From Aristolochia californica (Eukaryota > Streptophyta > Magnoliopsida > Piperales > Aristolochiaceae): a DNA stretch of 64,000 nt. Both the position numbers and the translations under genes were made by a program. Each line of letters begins with the position of its first letter. Within the stretch, counting starts at the first letter, position 1. The notes under the pieces are model-generated. The model saw nothing but the letters and a program-made list of their open reading frames with translations. It searched no databases and had not been told where the DNA came from. The stretch spans positions 10,933,931 through 10,997,930 of the forward strand of contig JARWKL010000010.1 in the NCBI GenBank assembly GCA_029961685.1. The letters run 5' to 3'. Shown here piece after piece: positions 23,558 through 36,936 of this stretch.

Positions 23558-25874
23558 AGGATCAGTTACAAGTCCCTTTCCTATAAAATTCCACCAAGCT
23601 TATTATTAGGGGATGTACTAGAGGAATTTCAGAACATGGATAACAAAACCTTGCCGCTCATTTTTAGGGACTGAAATAATTTTGAAATTTTTTTTTTTGC
23701 ATACATGAACTCTAAAATTTTCATTTTGTTATGCTCTATTTATTTTTTGTTTACGGGAAAATTGGGAGAATGAAAACTCATGTTTGGATCTGTAAACAAA
23801 TTTGAACATTCAAAAAGGTAACGCACAAATGCTGATAGAGATTGTTCCAAAAAGTATCGGTGATTTTTAAGGATAGGCAAAAAGTGGGTTGTTTGGCCCT
23901 GGTAAATACCCAACCACTTGCGAATTTCATTTTTTTTCCTAATAGAAATTTTTGGAGCATTAGGTCCACTTGCATCCTCAACATGTTTTTGGCACGCATA
24001 TCCACCACACTTCAAGCATGTTCGGATCAGTTACGAGTCCCTTTCCTATCAAATTCCACCAGGCCTATTATTAGGAGTTGTACTTGTGGAATTTCTAGAA
24101 CATGGATAAAAAAATCTTGGAGTTCATTTTTAGTGCCTGAAATAATTTAGAAATTTTTTTTTTCATACTTGAACTTGAAAATTTTCATTTTGTATACCTT
24201 ATATCTTTTTTGTTTTTGAGAAAAATGCGAGAGTGAAAACTCAAGTTTGGATCTAAAAAAAAATTTGAACATTCAAAATGGAAATGCATAAATGCTGAGA
24301 GAGATAGTTCCAAAAAGTATCTGTGATTTTTAAGGATAGGCAAAAAGTGGATTGTTTGGCCCTGGTAAATTTCCAACCACTTGAGACTTTTATTTTTTCT
24401 ACTCCTTGAAATTTTTGGATCATTTGGTCCACTTACATCCTCAACATGTTTCTGGCATGCATATCCACCACACTTAAAGCATGTTAGGATCAGTTAAAAG
24501 TCCCGTTCCTAAAAAATTCCACCAGGCTTATTATTAGGGGCTGTACTAGTGAAATTTCCAAAACATGGATAACATAACCTTGGAGTTCAATTTTAGTGCT
24601 TGAAATAATTTTGAAATTTTATTTTTTGCATTCATGAACTCTAAAATTTTCATTTTGTTTTGCCTTATATCTTTTTTGTTTACGAGAAAAATGGGAGAGT
24701 GAAAACTCAAGTTTGGATCTTAAAACAAATTGGAACATCCAAAATGGAAATGCACAAATGCTGAGAGAGATAGTGCCAAAACGTATCTGTGAGTTTTAAG
24801 GATAGGAAAAAAGTGGGTTGTTTGGCCTTGGTAAATATCCAACCATTTGAGAATATGATTTTTTCTACTCCTTGAAATTTTTGGATCATTACGTCAACTT
24901 GCCTCCTCAACATGTTTCTGCCATGCATATCCACCACACTTAAAGCATGTTAGGATCAGTTACAAGTCCCTTTCCTATAAAATTCCACCAGACTTATTAT
25001 TTGGGGCAGCACTTGTGGAATTTCCAGAACATGGATAACAAAACCTTGGAATTCAGTTTTAGTCCCTGAAATAATTTTGAAATTTTTTTTGCCATACATG
25101 ACAGCTAAAATTTTCATTTTTTTATGCCTTATATTTTATTTGTTTACAAGAAAAATGGGAGAGTGAAAACACAAGTTTGGATCTGAAAAGAAATTTGAAC
25201 ATCCAAAATGGAAATGCACAAATGCTGAGAGAGATAGTTTCAAAAAGTATCTGTGATTTTTAAGGATAGGCAAAAAGTGGGTTGTTTGGCCCTGGCAAAT
25301 ATCCAACCACTTGAGAATTTGATTTTTTCTACTCCTTGAAATTTTTGGATCATTAGGTCCACTTGCATCCTCAACATGTTTCTGGCATGCATATCCACCA
25401 CACTTAAAGCATGTTAGGATCAGTTACAAGTGCCTTTCCTATAAAATTCCACCAAGCTTATTATAAGGGGTTGTACGAGTGGAATTTCCTAAACATGGAT
25501 AACAAAACCTTGGAGTTCATTTTTAGTGCGTGCAATAATTTTAAATTTTTTTCCATCCATGAACTATAAATTTTTCATTTTGTTATGCCTTATTTTTTTT
25601 TTTTTTTACGAGAAAAATGGAAGAGTGAAAACTCAAGTTTGGATCAGAAAACAAATTTGAACATTCAAAATGGAAATGCACAAATGCTGGGAGAGATAGT
25701 GCCAAAATGTATCTGTGATTTTCAAGGATAGGCAAAAAGCGGGTTGTTTGGCCCTAGTAAATATCCAACCACTTGAGAATTTGATTTTTTCTATTCGAAA
25801 TTTTCTGATGAATAGGTCAACTTGCATCCTCAACATGGTTCTGGCATGCATATCCACCACACTTAAAGCATGTT
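23558..25874. repeat. HOR unit 3, five monomers: A B C D/E F
   Basis: 2317 bp, with A 23558, B 24023, C 24486, D/E chimera 24952 and F 25416. One monomer has been lost by in-register fusion of D with E, which leaves a chimera of normal length (464 bp). Confidence 0.85.
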
Positions 25875-28175
25875 AGGATCAGTTACAAGTCCCTTTCCTA
25901 TAAAATTCCACCAAGCTTTTTATTAGGGGATGTGCTAGAGGAATTTCGAGAACATGGATAACAAAACCTTGGAGCTCATTTTTAGTGCCTGAAATAATTT
26001 TGAAATTTTCTTTTTTGCATACATGAACTCTAAAATTTTCATTTTGTTATTCTCTATTTCTTTTTTGTTTACGGGAAAAATGGGAGATTGAAAACTCATG
26101 TTTGGATCTGTAAACAAATTTGAACATCCAAAATGGTAACGCACAAATGCTGATAGAGATTGTTCCAAAAAGTATCTGTGATTTTTAAGGATAGGCAAAA
26201 AGTGTGTTGTTTGGCCCTGGTAAATACCCAACCACTTGCGAATTTCATTTTTTTTCCTAATAGAAAATTTTGGAGCATTAGGTCCACTAGCATCCTCGAC
26301 ATGTTTCTGTCACGCATATCCACCACACTTCAAGCATGTTCGGATCAGTTAAGAGTCCCTTTCCTATAAAATTCCACCAGGCCTATTATTAGGAGTTGCA
26401 CTTGTGGAATTTCTATAACATGGATAAAAAAACCTTGGAGTTCATATTTAGTGCCTGAAATAATTTTGAAATTTTTTTTTTCATACTTGAACTCGAAAAT
26501 TTTCATTTTGTATACCTTATATCTTTTTTGTTTTTGAGAAAAATGCGAGAGTGAAAACTCAAGTTTGGATCTAAAAACAAATTTGAACATTCAAAATGGA
26601 AATGCATAAAAACTGAGAGAGATAGTTCCAAAAAGTATCTGTGATTTTTAAGGATAGGCAAAAAGTCGATTGTTTGGCCCTGGTAAATTTCCAACCACTT
26701 GAGACTTTTTTTTTTCTACTCCTTGAAATTTTTGGATCATTTGGTCCACTTGCATCCTCAACATGTTTCTGGCATGCATATCCACCACACTTAAAGCATG
26801 TTAGGATCAGTTAAAAGTCCCGTTCCTAAAAAATTCCACCAGGCTTATTATTAGGGGCTGTACTAGTGAAATTTCCAAAACATGGATAACAAAACCTTGG
26901 AGTTCAATTTTAGTGCTTGAAATAATTTTGAAATTTTATTTTTTGCATACATGAACACTAAAATTTTCATTTTGTTATGCCTTATATCTTTTTTGTTTAC
27001 GAGAAAAATGGGAGAGTGAAAACTCAAGTTTGGATCTGAAAACAAATTGGAACATCCAAAATGGAAATGCACAAATGCTGAGAGAGATAGTGCCAAAACG
27101 TATCTGTGAGTTTTAAGGATAGGTAAAAAGTGGGTTGTTTGGCCTTGGTAAATATCCAACCATTTGAGAATTTGATTTTTTCTACTCCTTGAAATTTTTG
27201 GATCATTTGGTCAACTTGCCTCCTCAACATGTTTCTGGGATGCATATCCACCACACTTAAAGCATGTTAGGATCAGTTACAAGTCCCTTTCCTATAAAAT
27301 TCCACCAGACTTATTATTAGGGGCAGCACTTGTGGAATTTCCAGAACATGGATAACAAAACCTTGGAATTCAGTTTGAGTCCCCGAAATAATTTTGAAAC
27401 TTTTTTTGGCATACATGAACGCTAAAATTTTCATTTTGTTATGCCTTATATTTTATTTGTTTACGAGAAAAATGGGAGAGTGAAAACACAAGTTTGGATC
27501 TGAAAAGAAATTTGAACATCCAAAATTGAAATGCACAAATGCTGAGAGAGATAGTTAAAAACAGTATCTGTGATTTTTAAGGATAGGCAAAAAGCTGGTT
27601 GTTTGGCCCTGGGAAATATCCAACCACTAGAGAATATGATTTTTTCTACACCTTCAAATTTTTGGATCATTAGGTCCACTTGCATCCTCAACGTGTTTTT
27701 GGCTTGCATATCCACCACACTTAAGGCATGTTAGGACCAGTTACAAGTCCCTTTCCTATAAAATTCCACCAGGCTAATTATTAGGGGCTGTACTGGTGGA
27801 ATTTCCAGAACATAGATAACAAAACCTTGGAGTTCATTTTTTCTGCCTGAAATAATTTTGAAATTTTTTTTTTCATTTTATTATTCCTTATATCTTTTTT
27901 GTTAACGAGAAAAATGGGAGAGTTAAAACTCAGGTTTGGATCTGAAAACAAATTTGAACATCCAAAATGGAAGTGCACAAATGCTGAGAGAGATAGTTCC
28001 AAAAAGTATCTGTGATTTTTAAGGATAGGCAAAAAGTGGGTTGTTGGGCCCTGGCAAATATCCAACCACTTGAGAATTTGATTTTTTCTACTCCTTGAAA
28101 TTTTTGGATCATTAGGTCCACTTGCATCCTCAACATGTTTCTGGCATGCATATCCACCACACTTAAAGCATGTTA
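24486..28175. repeat. Copy 2 of the 3.7 kb segment duplicated at an offset of 5080 bp
   Basis: Partner of 19406-23095. The constant offset covers eleven monomers, so the duplicated unit was probably an eleven-monomer block (6 + 5), with the material between the copies (23095-24486) forming the rest. The right limit is near 28180, where F sequence in copy 1 is replaced by C sequence in copy 2. Confidence 0.85.
24952..25415. repeat. Chimeric D/E monomer, second copy of the 19872 chimera
   Basis: It has the same D-then-E structure as 19872-20335, with the switch near 25200-25240. Differences are few, including AGTTTCAAAAAG for AGTTCCAAAAAG. Confidence 0.8.
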
Positions 28176-28640
28176 GGATCAGTTAAAAGTGCCTTTCCTA
28201 AAAAATTCCACCAGGCTTATTATTAGGGGCTGTACTAGTGAAATTTCCAAAACATGGATAACAAAACCTTGGAGTTCAATTTTAGTGCTTGAAATAATTT
28301 TGAAATTTTTTTTTTTGCATACATGAACACTAAAATTTTCATTTTGTTATGCCTTATATCTTTTTTGTTTACGAGAAAAATGGGAGAGTGAAAACTCAAG
28401 TTTGGATCTGAAAACAAATTGGAACATCCAAAATGGAAATGCACAAATGCTGAGAGAGATAGTGCCAAAACGTATCTGTGAGTTTTAAGGAAAGGTAAAA
28501 AGTGGGTTGTTTGGCCTTGGTAAATATCCAACCATTTGAGAATTTGATTTTTTCTACTCCTTGAAATTTTTGGATCATTTGGTCAACTTGCCTCCTCAAC
28601 ATGTTTCTGGGATGCATATCCACCACACTTAAAGCATGTT
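28175..28640. repeat. C-type monomer with an F-like first few bases
   Basis: It reads GTTAAAAGTGCCTTTCC, combining the C mark (TTAAAAGT) with the F mark (GTGCC), then continues as C. It sits exactly where the 5080 bp duplication ends: upstream matches 23041-23100 and downstream does not. It is the best candidate for a duplication breakpoint. Confidence 0.65.
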
Positions 28641-29104
28641 AGGATCAGTTACAAGTCCCTTTCCTATAAAATTCCACCAGACTTATTATTAGGGGCAGCA
28701 CTTGTGGAATTTCCAGAACATGGATAACAAAACATTAGAATTCAGTTTGAGTCCCTGAAATAATTTTGAAACTTTTTTTGGCATACATGAACGTTAAAAT
28801 TTTCATTTTGTTATGCCTTATATTTTATTTGTTTACGAGAAAAATGGGAGAGTGAAAACACAAGTTTGGATCTGAAAAGAAATTTGAACATCCAAAATTG
28901 AAAAGCATAAATGCTGAGAGAGATAGTTAAAAACAGTATCTGTGATTTTTAAGGATAGGCAAAAAGCTGGTTGTTTGGCCCTGGGAAATATCCAACGACT
29001 AGAGAATTTGATTTTTTCTACACCTTCAAATTTTTGGATCATTAGGTCCACTTGCATCCTCAACGTGTTTTTGGCTTGCATATCCACCACACTTAAGGCA
29101 TGTT

Positions 29105-29567
29105 AGGACCAGTTACAAGTCCCTTTCCTATAAAATTCCACCAGGCTAATTATTAGGGGCTGTACTGGTGGAATTTCCAGAACATAGATAACAAAACCTT
29201 GGAGTTCATTTTTAGTGCCTGAAATAATTTAGAAATTTTTTTTTTCATACTTGAACTCGAAAATTTTCATTTTGTATACCTTATATCTTTTTTGTTTTTG
29301 AGAAAAATGCGAGAGTGAAAACCCAAGTTTGGATCTAAAAACAAATTTGAACATTCAAAATGGAAATGCATAAATGCTGAGAGAGATAGTTCCAAAAAGT
29401 ACCTGTGATTTTTAAGGATAGGCAAAAAGTGGATTGTTTGGCCCTGGTAAATTTCCAACCACTTGAGACTTTTATTTTTTCTACTCGTTGAAATTTTTGG
29501 ATCATTTGGTCCACTTGCATCCTCAACATGTTTCTGGTATGCATATCCACCACACTTAAAGCATGTT
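29105..29567. repeat. Chimeric E/B monomer, breakpoint near 29190-29212
   Basis: It starts as E (AGGACCAGTT, TACTGGTGG, ACATAGATAAC) and becomes B before TTTTTAGTGCC, so it lacks the E deletion and is 463 bp long. The breakpoint lies 5' of that in the other E/B chimera (18963), and the B part is the TTTTGTATACC subtype. The two chimeras therefore arose in separate events. Confidence 0.8.
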
Positions 29568-31400
29568 AGGATCAGTTAAATGTCTCGTTCCTAAAAAATT
29601 CCACCAGGCTTATTATTAGGGGCTATACTAGTGAAATTTCCAAAACATGGATAACAAAACCTTGGAGTTCAATTTTAGTGCTTGAAATAATTTTGAAATT
29701 TTATTTTTTGCATACATGAACTCTAAAATTTTCATTTTGTTATGCCTTATATCTTTTTTGTTTACGAGAAAAATGGGAGAGTGAAAACTCAAGTTTGGAT
29801 CTGAAAACAAATTGGAACATCCAAAATTAAAATGCACAAATGCTGAGAGAGATAGTGCCAAAACGTATCTGTGATTTTTAAGGATAGGCAAAAAGTGGGT
29901 AGTTTGGCCTTGGTAAATATCCAACCATTTGAGAATTTGATTTTTTCTACTCCTTGAAATTTTTGGATCATTAGGTCAACTTGCCTCCTCAACATGTTTC
30001 TGGGATGCATATCCACCACACTTAAAGCATGTTAGAATCAGTTACAAGTCCCTTTCCTATAAAATTCCACGAAACTTATTATTAGGGGCAGCACTTGTGG
30101 AATTTCCAGAACATGGATAACAAAACCTTGGAATTCTGTTTTAGTCCCTGAAATAATTTTGAAAATTTTTTTGGCATACATGAACGCTAAAATTTTCATT
30201 TTGTTATGCCTTATATTTTATTTGTTTACGAGAAAAATGGGAGAGTGAAAACACAAGTTTGGATCTGAAAAGAAATTTGAACATCCAAAATGGAAATGCA
30301 CAAATGCTGAGAGAGATAGTTAAAAACAGTATCTGTGATTTTTAAGGATAGGCAAAAAGCTGGTTGTTTGGCCCGGGAAAATATCCAACCACTAGAGAAT
30401 TTGATTTTTTCTACACCTTCAAATTTTTGGATCATTAGGTCCACTTGCATCCTCAACGTGTTTTTGGCTTGCATATCCACCACACTTAAGGCATGTTAGG
30501 ACCAGTTACAAGTCCCTTTCCTATAAAATTCCACCAGGCTAAGTATTAGGGGCTGTACTGGTGGAATTTCCAGAACATAGATAACAAAACCTTGGAGTTC
30601 ATTTTTTGTGCCTGAAATAATTTTGAATTTTTTTTTTCCATTTGTTATTTCTTATATCTTTTCTGTTTACGAGAAAAATGGGAGAGTTAAAACTCAGGTT
30701 TGGATCTGAAAACAAATTTGAACATCCAAAATAGAAATGCACAAATACTGAGAAAGATAGTTCCAAATAGTATCTGTGATTTTTAAGGATAGGCAAAAAG
30801 TGGGTTGTTTGGCCCTGGCAAATATCCAACCACTTGAGAATTTGATTTTTTCTACTCCTTGAAATTTTTGGATCATTAGGACCACTTGCATCCTCAACAT
30901 GTTTCTGGCATGCATATCCACCACACTTAAAGCATGTTAGGATCAGTTACAAGTGCCTTTCCTATAAAATTCCACCAAGCTTATTATAAGGGGTTGTACG
31001 AGTGGAATTTCCTGAACATGGATAACAAAACCTTGGAGTTCATTTTTAGTGCGTGCAATAGTTTTGAACTTTTTTTTCCATCCATGAACTCTAAATTTTT
31101 CATTTTGTTATGCCTTATTTCTTTTTTGTTTAGGAGAAAAATGGGAGAGTGAAAACTCAAGTTTGGATCTGAAAACAAATTTGAACATTCAAAATGGAAA
31201 TGCAGAAATGCTGGGAGAGATAGTTCCAAAAAGTATCTGTGATTTTTAAGGATAGGCAAAAAGCGGGTTGTTTGGCCCTAGTAAATATCCAACCACTTGA
31301 GAATTTGATTTTTTCTACTCCTTGAAATTTTCTGATGAATAGGTCAACTTGCATCCTCAACATGTTTCTGGCATGCATATCCACCACACTTAAACATTTT

Positions 31401-34167
31401 AGGATCTGTTACAAGTCCCTTTCCTATAAAATTCCACCAAGCTTATTATTAGGGGATGTACTAGAGGAATTTCCAGAACATGGATAACAAAACCTTGGCG
31501 CTCATTTTTAGTGCCTGAAATAATTTTGAAATTTTTTCTTTTGCATACATGAACTCTAAAATTTTCATTTTGTTATTCTCTATTTCTTTTTTGTTTACGG
31601 GAAAATTGGAGAGTGAAAACCCATGTTTGGATCTGTAAACAAATTTGAACATCCAAAATGGTAACGCACAAATGCCGATAGAGATTGTTCCAAAAAGTAT
31701 CAGTGATTTTTAAGGATAGGCAAAAAGTGGGTTGTTTGGCCCTGGTAAATATCCAACCACTTGCGAATTTCATTTTTTTTTTCTAATAGAAATTTTTGGA
31801 TCATTTGGTCCACTTGCATCCTCAACATGTTTCTAGCACGCATATCCACCACACTTCAAGCATGTTCGGATCTGTTCAGAGTCCCTTTCCTATAAAATTC
31901 CACCAGGCTTATTATTAGGAGTTGTACTTGTGGAATTTCCAGAACATGGATAAAGAAAACCTTGGAGTTCATTTTTAGTGCCTGAAATAATTTAAAATTT
32001 TTTTTTTTCATACTTGAACTCGAAAATTTTCATTTTGTTATACCTTATAACTTTTTTGTTTTTGAGAAAAATGCGAGAGTGAAAACTCATGTTTGGATCT
32101 AAAAACAAATTTGAACATTCAAAATGGAAATGCATAAGTGCTGAGAGAGATAGTTCCAAAAAGTATCTGTGATTTTTAAGGATAGGCAAAAAGTGGATTG
32201 TTTGGCCCTGGTAAATTTCCAGCCACTTGAGAATTTGATTTTTTCTACTACTTGAAATTTTTGGATCATTTGGTCCACTTGCATCCTCAACATGTTTCTG
32301 GCATGCATATCCACTACACTTAAAGCATGTTAGGATCAGTTCAAAGTCCCTTTCCTAAAAAATTCCACCAGGCTTATTATTAGGAGTTGTACTAGTGAAA
32401 TTTCCAAAACATGGATAACAAAACCTTGGAGTTCAATTTTAGTGCTTGAAATAATTTTGAAATTTTATTTTTTGCATTCATGAACTCTAAAATTTTCATT
32501 TTGTTATGCCTTATATCTTTTTTGTTTACGAGAAAAATGGGAGAGTGAAAACTCAAGTTTGGATCTGAAAACAAATTGGAACATCCAAAATGGACAAGCA
32601 CAAATGCTGAGAGAGATAGTGCCAAAACGTATCTGTGAGTTTTAAGGATAGGAAAAAAGTGGGTTGTTTGGGCTTGGTAAATATCCAACCATTTGAGAGT
32701 TTGATTTTTTCTACTCCTTGAAATTTTTGGATCATTACGTCAACTTGCCTCCTCAACATGTTTCTGCCATGCATATCCACCACACTTAAAGCATGTTAGG
32801 ATCAGTTACAAGTCCCTTTCCTATAAAATTCCACCAGACTTATTATTAGGGGCAGCACTTGTGGAATTTCCAGAACATGGATAACAAAACCTTGGAATTC
32901 AGTTTTAGTCCCTGAAATAATTTTGAAAATTTTTTTGCCATACATGACCGCTAAAATTTTCATTTTGTTATGCCTTATATCTTATTTTTTTACAAGAAAA
33001 ATGGGAGAGTGAAAACACAAGTTTGGATCTGAAAAGAAATTTGAACATCCAAAATGGAAATGCACAAATGCTGAGAGAGATAGTTCCAAAAAGTATCTGT
33101 GATTTTTAAGGATAGGCAAAAAGCTGGTTGTTTGGCCCTGGGAAATATCCAACCACTAGAGAATTTGATTTTTTCTACACCTTCAAATTTTTGGATCATT
33201 AGGTCCACTTGCATCCTCAACGTGTTTTTGGCTTGCATATCCACCACACTTAAGGCATGTTAGGACCAGTTACAAGTCCCTTTCCTATAAAATTCCACCA
33301 GGCTAATTATTAGGGGCTGTACTGGTGGAATTTCCAGAACATAGATAACAAAACCTTGGAGTTCATTTTTTGTGCCTCAAATAATTTTGAAATAATTTTT
33401 TTTCATTTTGTTATTCCTTATATCTTTTTTGTTTACGAGAAAAATGGGAGAGTTAAAACTCAGGTTTGGATCTGAAAACAAATTTGTACATCCAAAATGG
33501 AAATGCACAAATGCTGAGAGAGATAGTTCCAAAAAGTATCTGTGATTTTTAAGGATAGGCAAAAAGTGGGTTGTTTGGCCCTGGCAAATATCCAACCACT
33601 TGAGAATTTGATTTTTTCTAGTCCTTGAAATTTTTGGATCATTAGGTCCACTTGCATCCTCAACATGTTTCTGGCATGCATATCCACCACACTTAAAGCA
33701 TGTTAGGATCAGTTACAAGTGCCTTTCCTATAAAATTCCACCAAGCTTATTATAAGGGGTTGTACCAGTGGAATTTCCTGAACATGGATAACAAAACCTT
33801 GGAGTTCATTTTTAGTGCGTGCAATAGTTTTTAATTTTTTTTCCATCCATGAACTCTAAATTTTTCATATTGTTATGCCTTATTTCTTTTTTGTTTAGGA
33901 GAAAAATGGGAGAGTGAAAACTCAAGTTTGGATCTGAAAACAAATTTGAACATTCAAAATGGAAATGCACAAATGCTGGGAGAGATAGTTCCAAAAAGTA
34001 TCAGTGATTTTTAAGGATAGGCAAAAAAACGGGTTGTTTGGCCCTAGTAAATATCTAACCACTTGAGAATTTGATTTTTTCTACTCCTTGAAATTTTCTG
34101 ATGAATAGGTCAACTTGCATCCTCAACATGTTTCTGGCATGCATATCCACCACACTTAAAGCATGTT
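31401..34167. repeat. HOR unit 5, complete six-monomer unit A B C D E F
   Basis: 2767 bp, with A 31401, B 31867, C 32332, D 32798, E 33262 and F 33705. The D copy has AGTTCCAAAAAGTATCTG where other D copies have TTAAAAACAGTATCTG, followed by typical D sequence again, so a short conversion-like patch is likely near 33080-33100. Confidence 0.87.
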
Positions 34168-36936
34168 AGGATCAGTTACAAGTCCCTTTCCTATAAAATT
34201 CCACCAAGCTTATTATTAGGGGATGCACTAGAGGAATTTCCAGAACATGGATAACAAAACCTTGGCGCTCATTTTTAGTGCCTGAAATAATTTTGAAATT
34301 TTTTTTTTTGCATACATGAATTCTAAAATTTTCATTTTGTAATTCTCTATTTCTTTTTTGTTTACGGGAAAATTGGGAGAGTGAAAACTCATGTTTGGAT
34401 CTGTAAACAAATTTGAACATCCAAAATGGTAACGCACAAATGCTGATAGAGATTGTTCCAAAAAGTATCTGTGATTTTTAAGGATAGGCAAAAAGTGGGT
34501 TGTTTGGCCCTGGTAAATATCCAACCACTTGCGAATTTCAGTTTTTTTTCTAATAGAAATTTTTGGATCATTAGGTCCACTTGCATCCTCAACATGTTTC
34601 TGGCACGCATATCCACCACACTTCAATCATGTTCGGATTAGTTAAGAGTCCCTTTCCTATAAAATTCCACCAGGCTTATTCTTAGGAGTTGTACTTGTGG
34701 AATTTGTAGAACATGGATAAAAAAACCTTGGAGTTCATTTTTAGTGCCTGAAATAATTTTGATTTTTTTTTTTTTTCATACTTGATCTCGAAAAATTTCA
34801 TTTTGTTATACCTTATAACTTTTTTGTTTTTGAGAAAACTGCGAGAGTGAAAACTCATGTTTGGATCTAAAAACAAATTTGAACATTCAAAATGGAAATG
34901 CATAAATGCTGAGAGAGATAGTTCCAAAAAGTATCTGTGATTTTTAAGGATAGGCAAAAAGTGGATTGTTTGGCCCTAGTAAATTTCCAACCACTTGAGA
35001 ATTTGATTTTTTCTACTCCTTGAAATTTTTGGATCATTTGGTTCACTTGCATCCTCAACATGTTTCTGGCATGCATATCCACTTCACTTAAAGCATGTTA
35101 GGATCAGTTAAAAGTCTCTTTCCTAAAAAATTCCACCAGGCTTATTATTAGGGGTTGTACTAGTGAAATTTCCAAAACATGGATAACAAAACCTTGGGAG
35201 TTCAATTTTAGTGCTTGAAATAATTTTGAAATTTTATTTTTTGCATACATGAACTCTAAAATTTTCATTTTGTTATGCCTTATATCTTTTTTGTTTACGA
35301 GAAAAATGGGAGAGTGAAAACTCAAGTTTGGATCTGAAAACAAATTGGAACATCCAAAATGGAAATGCACAAATGCTGAGAGAGATAGTGCCAAAACGTA
35401 TCTGTGAGTTTTAAGGATAGGCAAAAAGTGGGTTGTTTGGCCTTGGTAAATATCCAACCATTTGAGAATTTGATTTTTTCTTCTCCTTGAAATTTTTGGA
35501 TCATTAGGTCAACTTGCCTCCTCAACATGTTTCTGCCATGCATATCCACCACACTTAAAGCATGTTAGGATTAGTTACAAGTCCCTTCCCTATAAAATTC
35601 CACCAGACTTATTATTAGGGGCAGCACTTGTGGAATTTCCAGAACATGGATAACAAAACCTTGGAATTCAATTTTAGTCCCTGAAATAATTTTGAAAATT
35701 TTTTTGGCATACATGACTGCTAAAATTTTCATTTTGTTATGCCTTATATCTTATTTGTTTACAAGAAAAATGGGAGAGTGAAAACACAAGTTTGGATCTG
35801 AAAAGAAATTTGAACATCCAAAATGGAAATGCACAAAAGCTAAGAGAGATAGTTAAAAACAGTATCTGTGATTTTTAAGGATATGCAAAAAGCTGGTTGT
35901 TTGGCCCTGGGAAATATCCAACCACTGGAGAATTTGATTTTTTCTACACCTTCAAATTTTTGGATCATTAGGTCCACTTGCATCTTCAACGTGTTTTTGG
36001 CTTGCATATCCACCACACTTAAGGCATGTTAGGACCAGTTACAAGTCCCTTTCCTATAAAATTCCACCAGGCAAATTATTAGGGGCTGTACTAGTGGAAT
36101 TTCAAGAACATGGATAACAAAACCTTGGAGATCATTTTTTGTGCCTGAAATAATTTTGAAATTTTTTTTTTCATTTTGTTATTCCTTATATCTTTTTTGT
36201 TTACGAGAAAAATGGGAGAGTTAAAACTCAAGTTTGGATCTGAAAACAAATTTGAACATCCAAAATGGATATGCACAAATGCTGAGAGAGATAGTTCCAA
36301 AAAGTATCTGTGAATTTTAAGGATAGGCAAAAAGTGGGTTGTTTGGCCCTGGCAAATATCCAACTACTTGAGAATTTGATTTTTTCTACTCCTTGAAATT
36401 TTTGGATCATTAGGTCCACTTGCATCCTCAACATGTTTCTGGCATGCATATCCACCACACTTAAAGCATGTTAGGATCAGTTACAAGTGCCTTTCCTATA
36501 AAATTCCACCAAGCTTATTATAAGGGGTTGTACGAGTGGAATTTCCTGAACATGGATAACAAAACCTTGGAGTTCATTTTTAGTGCGTGCAATAATTTTG
36601 AATTTTTTTTTTCCATCCATGAACTCTAAATTTTTCATTTTGTTATGCCTTATTTCTTTTTTGTTTACGAGAAAAATGGAAGAGTGAAAACTCAAGTGTG
36701 GATCAGAAAACAAATTTGAACATTCAAAATGGAAATGCACAAATGCTGGGAGAGATAGTTCCAAAAAGTATCTGTGATTTTTAAGGATAGGCAAAAAGCG
36801 GGTTGTTTGGCCCTAGTAAATATCCAACCACTTGAGAATTTGATTTTTTCTACTCCTTGAAATTTTCTGATGAATAGGTCAACTTGCATCCTCAACATGT
36901 TTCTGGCATGCATATCCACCACACTTAAAGCATGTT
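34168..36936. repeat. HOR unit 6, complete six-monomer unit A B C D E F
   Basis: 2769 bp, with A 34168, B 34634, C 35100, D 35567, E 36031 and F 36473. C is 467 bp through one extra G in CTTGGGAGTTC near 35196. Two further F monomers follow directly. Confidence 0.87.

Larger units (their letters stand above)
25875..31400. repeat. HOR unit 4, twelve monomers: A B then three C-D-E modules then F
   Basis: 5526 bp. Order: A 25875, B 26341, C 26803, D 27269, E 27733, C 28175, D 28641, E/B 29105, C 29568, D 30034, E 30498, F 30939. The C-D-E module (1372 bp) appears three times in a row; in the middle module the last monomer is an E/B chimera. This is a local amplification inside the HOR. Confidence 0.85.
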
